DNA of 64,000 nt from Catellatospora paridis. GTDB lineage: Bacteria; Actinomycetota; Actinomycetes; Mycobacteriales; Micromonosporaceae. Within the stretch, counting starts at the first letter, position 1. The number at the start of each line of letters is the position of its first letter. This document shows, piece after piece, positions 26,301 through 35,329 of the stretch. The stretch covers positions 1 through 64,000 of the forward strand of contig NZ_ML769321.1 in the NCBI RefSeq assembly GCF_009720365.1, given 5' to 3'. The notes under the pieces are model-generated. The model saw only the letters and a program-made list of their open reading frames with translations. It ran no database searches and was not told the origin of the DNA. The translations under genes and the position numbers were made by a program.

Positions 26301-28848
26301 GCGCGGCCGGGACGCCAACGCCGCGTTCGAGGCCCCGGCGACGCCGACCGAGGTGACCGTCGCCGCGATCTGGGCCGAGGTGCTCGACGTGCCGCAGGTC
26401 GGCCGCGACGACGACTTCTTCGACCTCGGCGGGCACTCGCTGCTCGCCACGCAGGTCATCGCGAAGCTGCGCCGGGCGGTCGGCGCGGGCGTGTCCGTGA
26501 TGGACCTGTTCAAGAACCGCACGGTACGCGAGCTGGCCCAGCTCATCGACGTGCCGGAAGACCAGCGCGGCCCGCGGGCCCTGGTGCACGAGCTGACCCG
26601 CCCGGTGCCGTCCGCGCAGCTGGTGCGCAGCCTGGTCTGCGTGCCCTACGGCGGCGGCAGCGCCGTGGTGTACCAGCCGCTCGCCGACGCGCTGCCCGCC
26701 GGGCACCGGCTGTTCTCGGTCGCCATCCCCGGCCACGACATCGGCCTCGACGAGGCGGCGCTGCCCTTCGACGAGCTGGCCGAACGCTGCACCGTCGAGA
26801 TCATGGAGAAGGTCGCCGGACCGGTCGCGCTGTACGGCCACTGCGGCGTCGGCTCCGCGCTGACCGTCGAGATCGCCCGGCGGCTCGAACAGCGCGGCCG
26901 CGACCTCGAAGCGGTCTACATCGGCGCGATCTTCCCGTTCGCCCGGCCGCAGAGCAAGGTGTGGATGGCCCTGTCGCGGATCACGAAGATGGAGTCGCTG
27001 CGCTCGGACAAGGCGTACGCCAACTGGCTGACCTCCATGGGCGTCGACATGAGCGACATCGAACCCGGCCAGGCCCGCCAGATCATCCGCAACATGCGCC
27101 GGGACTCCGACAGCGCCGAGGAGTACTTCACCGAGCTGATGCACAGCGGCGCGGAACGGCTGCGGGCCCCGATCATCGCGGTGGCGGGCGAACGCGACCC
27201 GGCGACCGAGTTCTACCCCGAGCGCTTCAAGGAGTGGCACTTCCTCACCGACCGGGCCGCGGTCGTCGTGCTCGACGAGGCCGGGCACTTCTTCCTCAAG
27301 TGGCGGGCCGACGAGCTGGCCGAGATCGTCACCACGGTCGACCCCGCGGTCACCGCCGAGCAGCCGCAGCCGCTGACCCGCCCGGAACGCGGCGAGCGGG
27401 CGAGCTGGTGGCTGCACGACACCTCGCAGGCCACGAGCCGCGTCGTCACCGCCGGTCCGCAGCCCAGCATGGGCCGCTTCCTCGCGGTCGCGTTCGCGCA
27501 GCTCATCTCCATCCTCGGCTCGACGCTGACCGACGTGGCGCTGCCGCTGTGGGTGCTGCAGCAGACCGGGTCGCTGCTCGACTTCTCGCTGCTCGCGGTC
27601 GCCGGGCTGGTGCCGGGCCTGATCGTGCTGCCGGTGGCCGGGGCGATCGTCGACCGGTACAGCAGACGGGCCGTCATGCTCTGCGGCGACGTCGGCGCGG
27701 GCGGCACCCAGCTCGTCCTGGGCCTGCTGCTGTGGACCGGATCGCTGCAGGTGTGGCACATCTACCCGCTGATCGTGCTGCTGTCGGTGTCGCTGACGTT
27801 CCAGCGCCTGGCCTACGGTTCGGCGATCCCGCAGCTCGTGCCCAAGCAGTACCTGGGCCACGCGAACGGCGTCGTGCAGATGATCGGCGGCGTGGCCACC
27901 ATCATGATGCCGATGCTGTCGGTGGCGCTGCTCGCCGTGATCGACCTCGGCGGCATCCTGATCATCGACGTGCTCAGCTACGCGGCCGCGATCGTCATCG
28001 TGCTGCTGGTGCGCTTCCCGCGCACGCTGGCCTGGCGGCGGCGGGAGAGCCTCGGCGCGGAGATCCGCGAGGGCTTCCGCTTCTCCTGGGGCAATCGCGG
28101 CTTCCGGGCCATGCTCGGGTTCTTCATGGGACTCAACGTGTTCCTGTCGCCGCTGTTCCTGATGATGACGCCGCTGGTGCTCGCGTTCGGCGGGCTCGAC
28201 CAGGTCGCGCAGGTGTCGGTGGCGGGCGGTGTCGGCGCGTTCCTCGGCGGCCTCACGATGAGCGTCTGGGGCGGCCCACGGCACCGGCGGCTGTTCACCG
28301 TGCTGTGCTGCACCCTGGTGCTGGCCGTGTTCTGCCTCGTCATCGGGCTGCGGCCGACGCTGTGGGTGATCGCGATCGGCTCGTTCGGCATCTCGATGTG
28401 GCTGGTGCTGCTCAACGGCGTCTACACCACGATCGTGCAGGTCAAGGTGCCGCAGCGGTTCCACGGCCGGGTGTTCGCGATCAACACGGTGATCGCCTGG
28501 TCGACGCTGCCGCTCGGCTGGACGCTGGTCGGGCCGGTCGGCTCCAGCATGCTGGAACCGCTGATGGCCGACGGCGGCGCGCTCGCGAGCACGGTGGGGC
28601 GGGTCATCGGCACCGGCGAGGGCCGCGGCATCGGCCTGCTCTACCTGATCCTCGCGGTCTGCATCGCGGCCGTGGTGCTGGTGTCCATGCGGATTCCGCG
28701 CATCGCCCGCTTCGACGACGAGGTCCCCGACGCCCGCCCCGACGACCAGGTCGGCCTGGAACTGCTACGCAGCCGCAATGCGCAGCAGGACGGTGGACCG
28801 GCTGCCGACGTGAGCCGGCCGCGGGACCGCGAGAAGGTGGCCGCGTGA
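23311..28848 (+). CDS. NRPS C-A(Ser)-PCP-TE fused to an MFS transporter
   Basis: 1845 residues. C domain ~35-480 with H177-HIVCDG; A domain ~500-980 whose pocket reads D-V-W-H-V-S-L-I-D-K, essentially the serine code; PCP Ser1043 (LGGHSLL); thioesterase ~1105-1360 with nucleophile elbow GHC1178GVG, so Cys replaces the usual Ser, and with the acidic (GERDP) and His (EAGHFF) members present. After a short linker an MFS-type domain with about 12 membrane segments runs from ~1387 to 1800. One chain therefore loads Ser, releases the product and probably exports it. GTG start overlaps the previous stop. NRPS-MFS fusions are known as an annotation class but their function is little studied. Confidence 0.93.
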   Translation: MTDIAENPQAVALSATKRSLLAARLKQSAAAPAAITPRAAGGPVPLSHAQERLWFMEQFAPGTAAYTIPVVLRVRGALDPAVLRAALNAVAARHESLRMRFGATADGEPVLHLDDIVDVDLPVLDVAGDDAAEREEFVHRAVQTRLAEPFDLAAGPLLRAALYHLGADEHVLMLAVHHIVCDGWSVDVLVGELVAYYDALATGAPEPLTPLAAQYGDFAVWQRARVVDGAHERDVAFWKERLTGVPPLDLPTDSPRPVEQTFAGAAHGVTLDGELVGALQRLAREHGATLYMTLLAAYAAVLARHARADDFAIGSPQAGRTHAELEPLIGMFVNMLVTRIDAAGDPTFAQLLGRVREATLDGYAHQDLSFEQLITELNVVRDVGRSAVFQVVFALQNYTAPGRASATGLSVSPFGSRAVATRFDLELSLLEGVDGLWGSFTYNTDLFTADTVARLADSFEQLLSAVVADPHRPLSRLSTVTGAAREQVLTGWNDTAAAFPDTATLHGLIQRQAADTPHAPALTFEGDTLTYAQLLSRAHRIAHRLREHGAGPGRLVAVCAERSHDLVAGLLGVLISGAAYLPLDPEYPAERLAFMLDDADVAAVLTAGDARTVLPDTDRPVLALDDAATWDGVPETAPEPLAGADDVAYAIYTSGSTGRPKGVLNGHRGIVNRLHWMQRRYGLSAADTVLQKTPAGFDVSVWEFFWPLLAGARLVLARPGGHKDAAYLLDLIVAEGVTTLHFVPSMLGMFLAESDVDRCGSLRLIVCSGEELPVDLATRTLAALPGAQLHNLYGPTEAAIDVTAYHCTPQHLAGLARVPIGAPIDNMAVYVLDEHGEPLPVGVPGELHLAGVGLAHGYLNRPELTAEKFVTGLSGRRLYRTGDLARWRPDGTIDFLGRIDGQVKLRGLRIELGEIEAALRDQPGVREAAVVVREDSPGDRRLAAYLVVDAEPDTAEVRAALKRRLPDYMVPTAYVVLDALPLSPSGKLDRRSLPAPQRGRDANAAFEAPATPTEVTVAAIWAEVLDVPQVGRDDDFFDLGGHSLLATQVIAKLRRAVGAGVSVMDLFKNRTVRELAQLIDVPEDQRGPRALVHELTRPVPSAQLVRSLVCVPYGGGSAVVYQPLADALPAGHRLFSVAIPGHDIGLDEAALPFDELAERCTVEIMEKVAGPVALYGHCGVGSALTVEIARRLEQRGRDLEAVYIGAIFPFARPQSKVWMALSRITKMESLRSDKAYANWLTSMGVDMSDIEPGQARQIIRNMRRDSDSAEEYFTELMHSGAERLRAPIIAVAGERDPATEFYPERFKEWHFLTDRAAVVVLDEAGHFFLKWRADELAEIVTTVDPAVTAEQPQPLTRPERGERASWWLHDTSQATSRVVTAGPQPSMGRFLAVAFAQLISILGSTLTDVALPLWVLQQTGSLLDFSLLAVAGLVPGLIVLPVAGAIVDRYSRRAVMLCGDVGAGGTQLVLGLLLWTGSLQVWHIYPLIVLLSVSLTFQRLAYGSAIPQLVPKQYLGHANGVVQMIGGVATIMMPMLSVALLAVIDLGGILIIDVLSYAAAIVIVLLVRFPRTLAWRRRESLGAEIREGFRFSWGNRGFRAMLGFFMGLNVFLSPLFLMMTPLVLAFGGLDQVAQVSVAGGVGAFLGGLTMSVWGGPRHRRLFTVLCCTLVLAVFCLVIGLRPTLWVIAIGSFGISMWLVLLNGVYTTIVQVKVPQRFHGRVFAINTVIAWSTLPLGWTLVGPVGSSMLEPLMADGGALASTVGRVIGTGEGRGIGLLYLILAVCIAAVVLVSMRIPRIARFDDEVPDARPDDQVGLELLRSRNAQQDGGPAADVSRPRDREKVAA

Positions 28849-28891
28849 ACGCGCGGGCGATGTGGGCTCAACGCGGCCGAGGGAGCGCGGC

Positions 28892-30418
28892 ATGAGCGCC
28901 CTCGCGGCCGCACGGGCCGCTCGTGCCGCGGGACGGGTCGCGCTGACCGTGCCGCAGTTGCTGGCGGCGCGAGCTGCCAAGCAGCCGGAACACGTGGCGG
29001 TCACGCAGGGCTCGGGCACGCTCGACCTGGCCACGTGGCAGCGGCGCACCCAGGCCGTCGCGGCCGGGCTGCGGGCGGCCGGGATCAGGCCCGGCGACCG
29101 GGTCGCGCTGGTGTACGGAGCCCGCGACTGGATCGCCTACGCGACGGCGTACACCGGAGTGCTCGCGGCCGGGGCCGTCGCGGTGCCGCTGTCGACCCGC
29201 AACGCCGCCGCCGAACTGGACTTCATGCTGCGGCACAGCGGCGCGGCCGCGGTGCTGCACGGCCCGGACGCGGTGCTGCCCGCGGTGCCGATCCCGCTGG
29301 TCTGGGCCCCGGCCGCGGTCGCCGCGCTGCCCGACGCCGAGCCGCTGCCCGGCCCCGGCCCGGCCGACCCGGCGCAGATCCTCTACACCTCCGGCACCAC
29401 CGGTCGGCCCAAAGGGGTCACCGCGGTGCACGCCAACCTCACCCACGGCTGCCGCATCGACCCGCCCCTGCGCAGGCTCGCCCACTCGAAGCAGTTCCTG
29501 CACGCGTTCCCGATCGGCACCAACGCCGGGCAGACGATGCTGCTCAACGCGCTGGACGCGCACGCCGGGATGCTGGCCACGGCCCGGTTCGCGGCCGCGC
29601 ACTTCGCCCGGCTCGTCGCCACGCACCAGGTGGGCAGCGTGTTCGTGGTGCCCGCGATGGCGATCGAGCTGCTGTACTCCGGGGCGCTGGGCGAGCACGA
29701 CACGTCCTGCGTGAAACTGTTCGGCTCCACCGCCGCCGCCCTGCCGCCCGCGATCGCGGCCGGGCTGGCCGCCGCGCTGCCGCAGGCCACCATCGTCAAC
29801 TACTACACCTCGACCGAGGCCGCGCCGACGCAGACCAGCATGGTCTTCCACCCCGACCGGCCCGGCGCGTTGGGCAAGGCGACCGGCGGCGGCGAGCTGC
29901 GCATCCTCGCCCCCGACGGCACGCCCAGCCCGCCCGGCGAGGTCGGCGAGGTGTGGCTGCGGGCCGCGGGCGCCGCCCGGTCCTACCACGACGATCCGGA
30001 CGCGACCCGGTCGGTGTTCCGCGACGGCTGGACCCGGATGGGCGACGTCGGCCGGCTCGACGCCGACGGTTACCTGTACCTCGCCGACCGGGAGAGCGAC
30101 GTCATCAAGAGCGGCGCGGACAAGGTGTCCACGGTCGCCGTCGAGGCCGCACTGCACGAGCACCCCGACATCGCCGACGCGGCCGTGCTGGGCCTGCCCG
30201 ACCCGGTGCTCGGCCGGGTGCCCGCCGCGGTCCTGGTGGCCACGCGGCCGCTGACCCTGGCGGAAGTGCGGGCCTTCCTCGCCACCCGGCTGGCCGCGCA
30301 CGAGCAGCCCAGCCGCCTCGCCCACGTCACCGAACTGCCCCGCAACGCCGGGGGCAAAGTCGTCAAGCACCGGCTCCGGGCGTTGTTCGACCGGCCCGAC
30401 CAGGAGGGGACCCCATGA
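28892..30418 (+). CDS. AMP-dependent acyl/aryl ligase
   Basis: 508 residues, a stand-alone adenylate-forming enzyme of class I: P-loop YTSGTTGRPKG (~167-177), YYTSTEAAP, a 'GDVGRLDADGYLYLADRESDVIKSGADKVS' hinge region and a C-terminal lysine (GGKVVKH). It resembles acyl-CoA/aryl ligases more than NRPS A domains. In this operon it most likely activates a carboxylic acid starter and passes it to the free carrier protein encoded at 33609. GAGGGAG precedes the ATG at 28892; the 43 bases after the NRPS-MFS gene are the only sizeable gap in the operon. The stop overlaps the next start (ATGA). Confidence 0.92.
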   Translation: MSALAAARAARAAGRVALTVPQLLAARAAKQPEHVAVTQGSGTLDLATWQRRTQAVAAGLRAAGIRPGDRVALVYGARDWIAYATAYTGVLAAGAVAVPLSTRNAAAELDFMLRHSGAAAVLHGPDAVLPAVPIPLVWAPAAVAALPDAEPLPGPGPADPAQILYTSGTTGRPKGVTAVHANLTHGCRIDPPLRRLAHSKQFLHAFPIGTNAGQTMLLNALDAHAGMLATARFAAAHFARLVATHQVGSVFVVPAMAIELLYSGALGEHDTSCVKLFGSTAAALPPAIAAGLAAALPQATIVNYYTSTEAAPTQTSMVFHPDRPGALGKATGGGELRILAPDGTPSPPGEVGEVWLRAAGAARSYHDDPDATRSVFRDGWTRMGDVGRLDADGYLYLADRESDVIKSGADKVSTVAVEAALHEHPDIADAAVLGLPDPVLGRVPAAVLVATRPLTLAEVRAFLATRLAAHEQPSRLAHVTELPRNAGGKVVKHRLRALFDRPDQEGTP

Positions 30419-33400
30419 CCCAGGCACTCGACGGCATCCCCGTCACCCTCGCCCAGCAGGGCATCTGGTTCACCGAACGGGTCGGTGACGCCGGCTCGGC
30501 ATACCGGCTGGCGGTCGCGGTGACCCTGCCCGGCACGGTGGACCGGCTGCGATGGGAGCAGGCGTGGGCCGAGGTCGTCGCCCGGCACCCGGCGCTCGCC
30601 GTCGCGGTGGCCGACGCGGACGGCGAACCGCTGCTGCGGCCCGTGCCGCCCGCGCCGGTCGAGCACCACGACGTCACCGGCAGCGCACGCCGCACCGACG
30701 CGGACGCCACCGTGGCCGGTGGGACGGCGCGGGCCGACGACGGGCTCGACGCGGCTGTCGCGCAGGTGCTGGCCAGCCCGTTCGACCTGGTCACCGGGCC
30801 GCTGGCCCGATGCGTCGCGCTGCACGCCGAGGGACGCACCGTCGTGCTCGTCGTCGCCCACCACCTGGTCTTCGACGGGGCGTCCAAGGACGTGCTGGTC
30901 GGTGACCTGCTCGCCGCGTACGACGGCCGCCCGCTGCCCTCCGGATCGCTGACCGCGCTCGGCGACGCCGCCCGCGCCCAGGCGGCGCGGATCGCCGAGG
31001 CCACCCCCGCGGCACGGGAGTTCTGGTCGGCGCGTCCGGCACCGGTCGACGAGCTGGTGCTGCCGTACGCGACGGGCGCGCCCACGGCCGCCGAACCCGA
31101 CGTGCGGGTGCCGTTCACGCTTGGCCGCGACCTCGACGCCGCGCTCACCGCGGCGGCGGACGCGCTGGGGCTGACCCGGTTCGAGCTGCTGCTGTCCGCC
31201 GTGCACACCGTGCTGGCCCGCTACGGCAACGCGATCACCTCGGTCGCCGTGGACCTCACCACCCGCACCCCGGAGCTGTCCGGCGAGATCGGCATGTGGG
31301 TCAACGAACTGCCGGTCACCGTGACCGGCGACCTGGCACTGCCCTGGGCCGAGTACGCCCGCGCCGTGCGCGCCGAGGCCCGTGCCGTGTACGCCCACCG
31401 CGAGGTCCCGTACGGCCGGGCCGTGCCCGGCCTGCTGCCCCGACTGTCGTTCGCCCCCGTGTCGATCAGCTACCGCCGCCGCACCCAGGCCACGGCGGAG
31501 GTGGACTGGCTGCTCACCCCGCCGGCGATCCGGACCGCGCTGCACCTGCACCTGGTCGACTCCGCCGACGGGCTCACCGGCTCGGTGCACGTGCCCGCTC
31601 GCCACGCGGCCACCGCCGACCGGTTCGCCGGGCACCTGCGCACCCTGCTGGCCGCGGCACTGGCCCACCCGCGGACCCCGGTCGGCGACCTGCCCCTGCT
31701 CACCGCCGCCGAGCAGGCCGAACTCGCCGCCGGCAACACCACCGCCCGCCCGCGCCCCGCCGCGACCGTGCTCGACCTGGTACGCGACCAGGCCGCGCGC
31801 ACCCCCGACGCGCTCGCGGTCACCGGCCCGGACGGCGAGCTGACCTACCGCGAGTTGGTCGACGCGGCCCACCGCATCGGCAACGGGCTGCGCTCGCGCG
31901 GCGTCGCCGACGGCGACCTGGTCGGCCTGTGCGCCCGTCGTGGCACGGAGCTGGTCGCCGGGGTGCTCGGCATCCTGGCCGCCGGCGCGGCATACCTGCC
32001 GCTGGACCCGGCGTACCCGGTCGCGCGGCTGGAGTTCATCGCCGCCGACGCGGGCGCGAAGGTGATCCTCGGGCACTCCGGCGGGCCGCTGGACGTGCTG
32101 GCGCTGGACAGGCTGGCCGCGTTCGCAGCCGAGCCGGTCGCCGCACCGGCCGTCGCCGCCGACCCCGACGCGCTCGCGTATGCGATCTACACCTCCGGTT
32201 CCACCGGCCGACCCAAGGGTGTCGAGATCGGACATGCCGCGCTGGCCAATCTGATCGCGGCGTTCGCTGAGCTGCTCGGCGCACGGCCGGAGCACCGCTG
32301 GCTCAATCTGACCTCGCTGTCGTTCGACATCAGCGGCCTGGAGCTGTTCCTGCCGCTGACCACCGGTGGGCAGGTGGTCGTCGCGTCCGACGCGGCCACC
32401 CGCGAGGGGGGCGCGCTCGACCGGCTCATCCGTGACAGCGGCGCCACCCACGTGCAGGCCACCCCGTCGACCTGGCGGATGCTGCTCGACGCCGGGTTCG
32501 CCGGTGCGCCGATCACCGCGCTGTGCGGCGGCGAGCCGCTGCCGCTGCCACTGGCCCAGCGCCTGCGCGCCCGCACCGGGCGGCTGCTCAACGTGTACGG
32601 CCCGACCGAGACCACGATCTGGTCCACCGCCGCGGAGATCCCGGCCGACCCGGCGCGGATCACCATCGGCGGCCCGCTGGCCAACACCACCCTGCACGTC
32701 CTCGACCCCGACCTGCGGCCGCTGCCGCCCGGCGTGCCCGGCGAGCTGTGCATCGGCGGGGTGGGCCTGGCCCGCGGCTACCGCGACCGGCCGGAGCTGA
32801 CCGCGCAGCGGTTCGTGGTGGACGCGGCCGGGCGGCGGCTCTACCGGACCGGTGACCTGGTGCGGCTGGCCGCCGACGGCGAGGTCGAGTTCCTGGGCCG
32901 GGTCGACGACCAGATCAAGCTGCGGGGCCACCGCATCGAGCTGGGCGAGATCGAGCAGACCCTGCTCGGCGCGCCCGGCGTCGGCCAGGCCGCAGTCGCG
33001 GTCCGCGGCTGCACCCTGGTGGCGTACCTGATCGGCGCGGGTGAGGTGCCCGAGATCCGCCGCCATCTCGCGGGCAGCCTGCCCCGCTACATGATGCCCG
33101 GCCAGTACGTGTGGCTGGACCGGCTGCCGCTGACCCCGAACGGCAAGCTCGACCGCAAGGCCCTGCCCGAGCCGCCCGGCCTCGCGGACGGCACGTCCGA
33201 CACGGACGCGCAGCTCGGGGAGCCCGTCGAGGACCTGCTCGACGGCATGGCGGACCTGTCCGCCCTCGACGGGGTGTGCGCCGCCGCACCGACGACCGCG
33301 CCGCGGACCCTCGCCGCGCCGTCGAGCGCGAGCGACGGCCCTGCGGTCGAGGAGCGGATGGCTGCCGGTGCGGGCGAGGCCGACCTGATCGCGGGCGTCA

Positions 33401-33612
33401 CGGCGATCTGGCGGGAGGTGCTGCGCATCGAGGACATCGCGCCCGACGACACCCTGTTCGACCTGGGCGGGCACTCGCTGACGATCATGCAGATCACGGC
33501 ACGCATCCGGGACGCGTACGGCGTCGAGGTGCCCTTCGACGTCTTCTTCGACACCCCGACGGTCGAGGGCATCGCCGACTCGATCGCAGAGCTCCGCGAG
33601 GAGGAGTCGTGA
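30415..33612 (+). CDS. NRPS module C-A(Gly)-PCP
   Basis: 1065 residues. C domain ~8-430 with H149-HLVFDG; A domain ~450-925 (YTSGSTGRPKG at ~592-602) with pocket D-I-L-Q-L-G-V-I-W-K, a glycine code like those of DhbF-type domains; PCP Ser1021 (LGGHSLT). Between A and PCP lies an unusually long linker, ~70 residues rich in Ala, Asp and Glu (about 925-995), which is normally ~20 residues. No thioesterase. Although encoded after the TE-bearing protein it must act before it, so assembly is not collinear. ATG overlaps the ligase stop; its own stop overlaps the carrier-protein GTG. Confidence 0.95.
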   Translation: MTQALDGIPVTLAQQGIWFTERVGDAGSAYRLAVAVTLPGTVDRLRWEQAWAEVVARHPALAVAVADADGEPLLRPVPPAPVEHHDVTGSARRTDADATVAGGTARADDGLDAAVAQVLASPFDLVTGPLARCVALHAEGRTVVLVVAHHLVFDGASKDVLVGDLLAAYDGRPLPSGSLTALGDAARAQAARIAEATPAAREFWSARPAPVDELVLPYATGAPTAAEPDVRVPFTLGRDLDAALTAAADALGLTRFELLLSAVHTVLARYGNAITSVAVDLTTRTPELSGEIGMWVNELPVTVTGDLALPWAEYARAVRAEARAVYAHREVPYGRAVPGLLPRLSFAPVSISYRRRTQATAEVDWLLTPPAIRTALHLHLVDSADGLTGSVHVPARHAATADRFAGHLRTLLAAALAHPRTPVGDLPLLTAAEQAELAAGNTTARPRPAATVLDLVRDQAARTPDALAVTGPDGELTYRELVDAAHRIGNGLRSRGVADGDLVGLCARRGTELVAGVLGILAAGAAYLPLDPAYPVARLEFIAADAGAKVILGHSGGPLDVLALDRLAAFAAEPVAAPAVAADPDALAYAIYTSGSTGRPKGVEIGHAALANLIAAFAELLGARPEHRWLNLTSLSFDISGLELFLPLTTGGQVVVASDAATREGGALDRLIRDSGATHVQATPSTWRMLLDAGFAGAPITALCGGEPLPLPLAQRLRARTGRLLNVYGPTETTIWSTAAEIPADPARITIGGPLANTTLHVLDPDLRPLPPGVPGELCIGGVGLARGYRDRPELTAQRFVVDAAGRRLYRTGDLVRLAADGEVEFLGRVDDQIKLRGHRIELGEIEQTLLGAPGVGQAAVAVRGCTLVAYLIGAGEVPEIRRHLAGSLPRYMMPGQYVWLDRLPLTPNGKLDRKALPEPPGLADGTSDTDAQLGEPVEDLLDGMADLSALDGVCAAAPTTAPRTLAAPSSASDGPAVEERMAAGAGEADLIAGVTAIWREVLRIEDIAPDDTLFDLGGHSLTIMQITARIRDAYGVEVPFDVFFDTPTVEGIADSIAELREEES

Positions 33613-33860
33613 CCGCAGCCACCCTCGAAGCCGACCTCGCCATGCTGGTCGCCCAGGCCAGCGAGGGCGTCATCACCGCCGCCGACGCGCTCGCCGAGCG
33701 GGAGTCGCTGGGCCTTCTCGGCCTGACGTCGCTGGGGTTCCTGCGTCTCATCCACGCAGTGGAGCGCGGCTACGGCGTCGTGCTCGACCTCGACGACGAC
33801 GTGTCGTTCATGGACACCGTCGCGAGCCTCGCCGCCCACCTGCGCGAGCAGGGCATCTGA
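33609..33860 (+). CDS. free-standing acyl/peptidyl carrier protein
   Basis: 83 residues with a single carrier-protein fold; the phosphopantetheine site is Ser41 in GLTSLGFLRLI, with Thr where Asp is usual (DSL). The acidic third helix (LDLDDDVSFMDTVASLAAHL) is typical. It should hold the starter acyl group loaded by the AMP ligase and present it to the stand-alone condensation protein or to an NRPS C domain. GTG start overlaps the NRPS stop; TGATG overlap with the next gene. Confidence 0.9.
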   Translation: MTAATLEADLAMLVAQASEGVITAADALAERESLGLLGLTSLGFLRLIHAVERGYGVVLDLDDDVSFMDTVASLAAHLREQGI

Positions 33861-35329
33861 TGCGCCGGGTCGCCGTACGCGGCACGCCGGTCGCCGACGG
33901 GCCGCTGACCTGGGGTCAGCACGCCATCTGGGCGGCGATCGGCCGGACCGCCCCGAACGACCACTACTTCAACCTGACCCGGGTGCTCACCCCACCGGAG
34001 CGCTGCCGCCCGCTGCCCGTCGACGACGCGCTGGACCGGCTCGGCGCGGCGCTGAGCCGCCATCCGACGCTGCGGACCCGGATCGTCGCGGACGCGGTGG
34101 CCGGGTCCGGAGATCCTGGCCGTAGCGATGACCGGTCCGAGGCGACCGTCCTCGCCCCGCGCACAGCCCCGGCGGGGCCGGTCGTGCCCGGCGAGCCGGT
34201 CCGGCAGGAGCTGCTCGCCGAGGTCCTGGTCACGGTGCATACGGTGGAAGCGGCTGACGAGTTTGATGCGGACCGGGCCGCGGACGGCCTCGCCGCGGAT
34301 CTGGCGGGCACCGCGTTCGGTTACCGGACCGAGCCGCCGGTGCGTATCGGGCTGGTGCTCGTCGGCGGCCTGGTGGCCAGGGTCGTGCTGGCGCTGTGTC
34401 ATCTGGCCACCGACGGCCACGGGGCCGATATCCTCCTGCGGGACGTCAGGCTGGCGCTGCTGGCCCGCACCGGGCCACCGCCCGGCGACCCGCTCGCCGT
34501 CGCCGTCGAGGAGGCGTCCGACGCGGGCCGGGCTCGCAGCGACGCCGTGATCGGCACCTGGCGCGAGGCTTACCGGGCGCTGCCGCCGAGCATGTTCACC
34601 ACCGAGCGCGCCGAGCCGCAGCCGGTGCGCTGGTGGGTCGGCCGGCTCACCTCGCCAGCCCTTGGCCTGGCCGCGGCCGCGCTCGCCGCCCGGCACCGGA
34701 CCAGCGTGTCGTCGGTGCTGCTGGCGGCCACCGCGGCACTGGTCGCGGCGGACGGCGGCGGGGACCGGGCGGCCGTGCTGACCATCGTCGGCAACCGCTA
34801 CGACCCGGCCCGGCGGGACCTGGTGGCGACGCTGTCCCAGGAAGGCCTGTTCACCCTGGACACGGCTGCCGCCGACTTCGCCAACCTGCTGCGGCCCGCG
34901 TGGCGGGAGAGCCTGCGGGCGTACCGGTCCGGCAGCTACGACCAGGCGGCGCTGGACGCCGCCCTGGCCGCGGTGAGCGCCGAGCGTGGCACGACTGTGC
35001 ACCCGATGTGCTGCTTCAACGACATGCGCCTGGTCGACCTGCCGCCCGGCGCTCCGCCGACGGCCGAGCAGGTCCGCACCGCCCGCGCCGACTCCGCGTT
35101 CGCGTGGGCGTCGCCGCAGCCGCAGGTCGCCTGCCGGTTCTGCGCGCACGTGACCGCCGACGGGCCCGCGCTGACCTACCAGGTCACCGGCGATACCCGG
35201 TTCCTGCCGCCGGCGCGGCTGGAGGCGTTCGTGCTGACCCTGGAGGACCTCGTGGTGTCGGCCGTGGACGGTCCCGCGCCCCTGGCGGCCCTGCCGGCGC
35301 GGCTCGGGTCTGCGGTGGTGGCGGCGTGA
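33860..35329 (+). CDS. stand-alone condensation-domain-like protein
   Basis: 489 residues with the C-domain fold pattern: an N-terminal 'LTWGQHAIWAAIGR' strand-helix, the active-site region C180-H181-L-A-T-D-G at mid-chain, and the latch region (TTVHPMCCFNDMRL). The first His of HHxxxDG is Cys, but the second, catalytic His is kept, so activity is possible. Free condensation proteins join carrier-bound substrates or transfer groups at the start or end of assembly; this one probably works with the carrier protein encoded just upstream. Start ATG is in the TGATG overlap. C180 makes the enzyme class somewhat uncertain (condensing, transferring or structural). Confidence 0.85.
   Translation: MRRVAVRGTPVADGPLTWGQHAIWAAIGRTAPNDHYFNLTRVLTPPERCRPLPVDDALDRLGAALSRHPTLRTRIVADAVAGSGDPGRSDDRSEATVLAPRTAPAGPVVPGEPVRQELLAEVLVTVHTVEAADEFDADRAADGLAADLAGTAFGYRTEPPVRIGLVLVGGLVARVVLALCHLATDGHGADILLRDVRLALLARTGPPPGDPLAVAVEEASDAGRARSDAVIGTWREAYRALPPSMFTTERAEPQPVRWWVGRLTSPALGLAAAALAARHRTSVSSVLLAATAALVAADGGGDRAAVLTIVGNRYDPARRDLVATLSQEGLFTLDTAAADFANLLRPAWRESLRAYRSGSYDQAALDAALAAVSAERGTTVHPMCCFNDMRLVDLPPGAPPTAEQVRTARADSAFAWASPQPQVACRFCAHVTADGPALTYQVTGDTRFLPPARLEAFVLTLEDLVVSAVDGPAPLAALPARLGSAVVAA

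Noticed and set aside
29035-30414. Upstream extension of the Gly-NRPS frame
   Set aside because: Arg/Ala-rich shadow of the AMP ligase; the ATGA overlap at 30415 marks the start.
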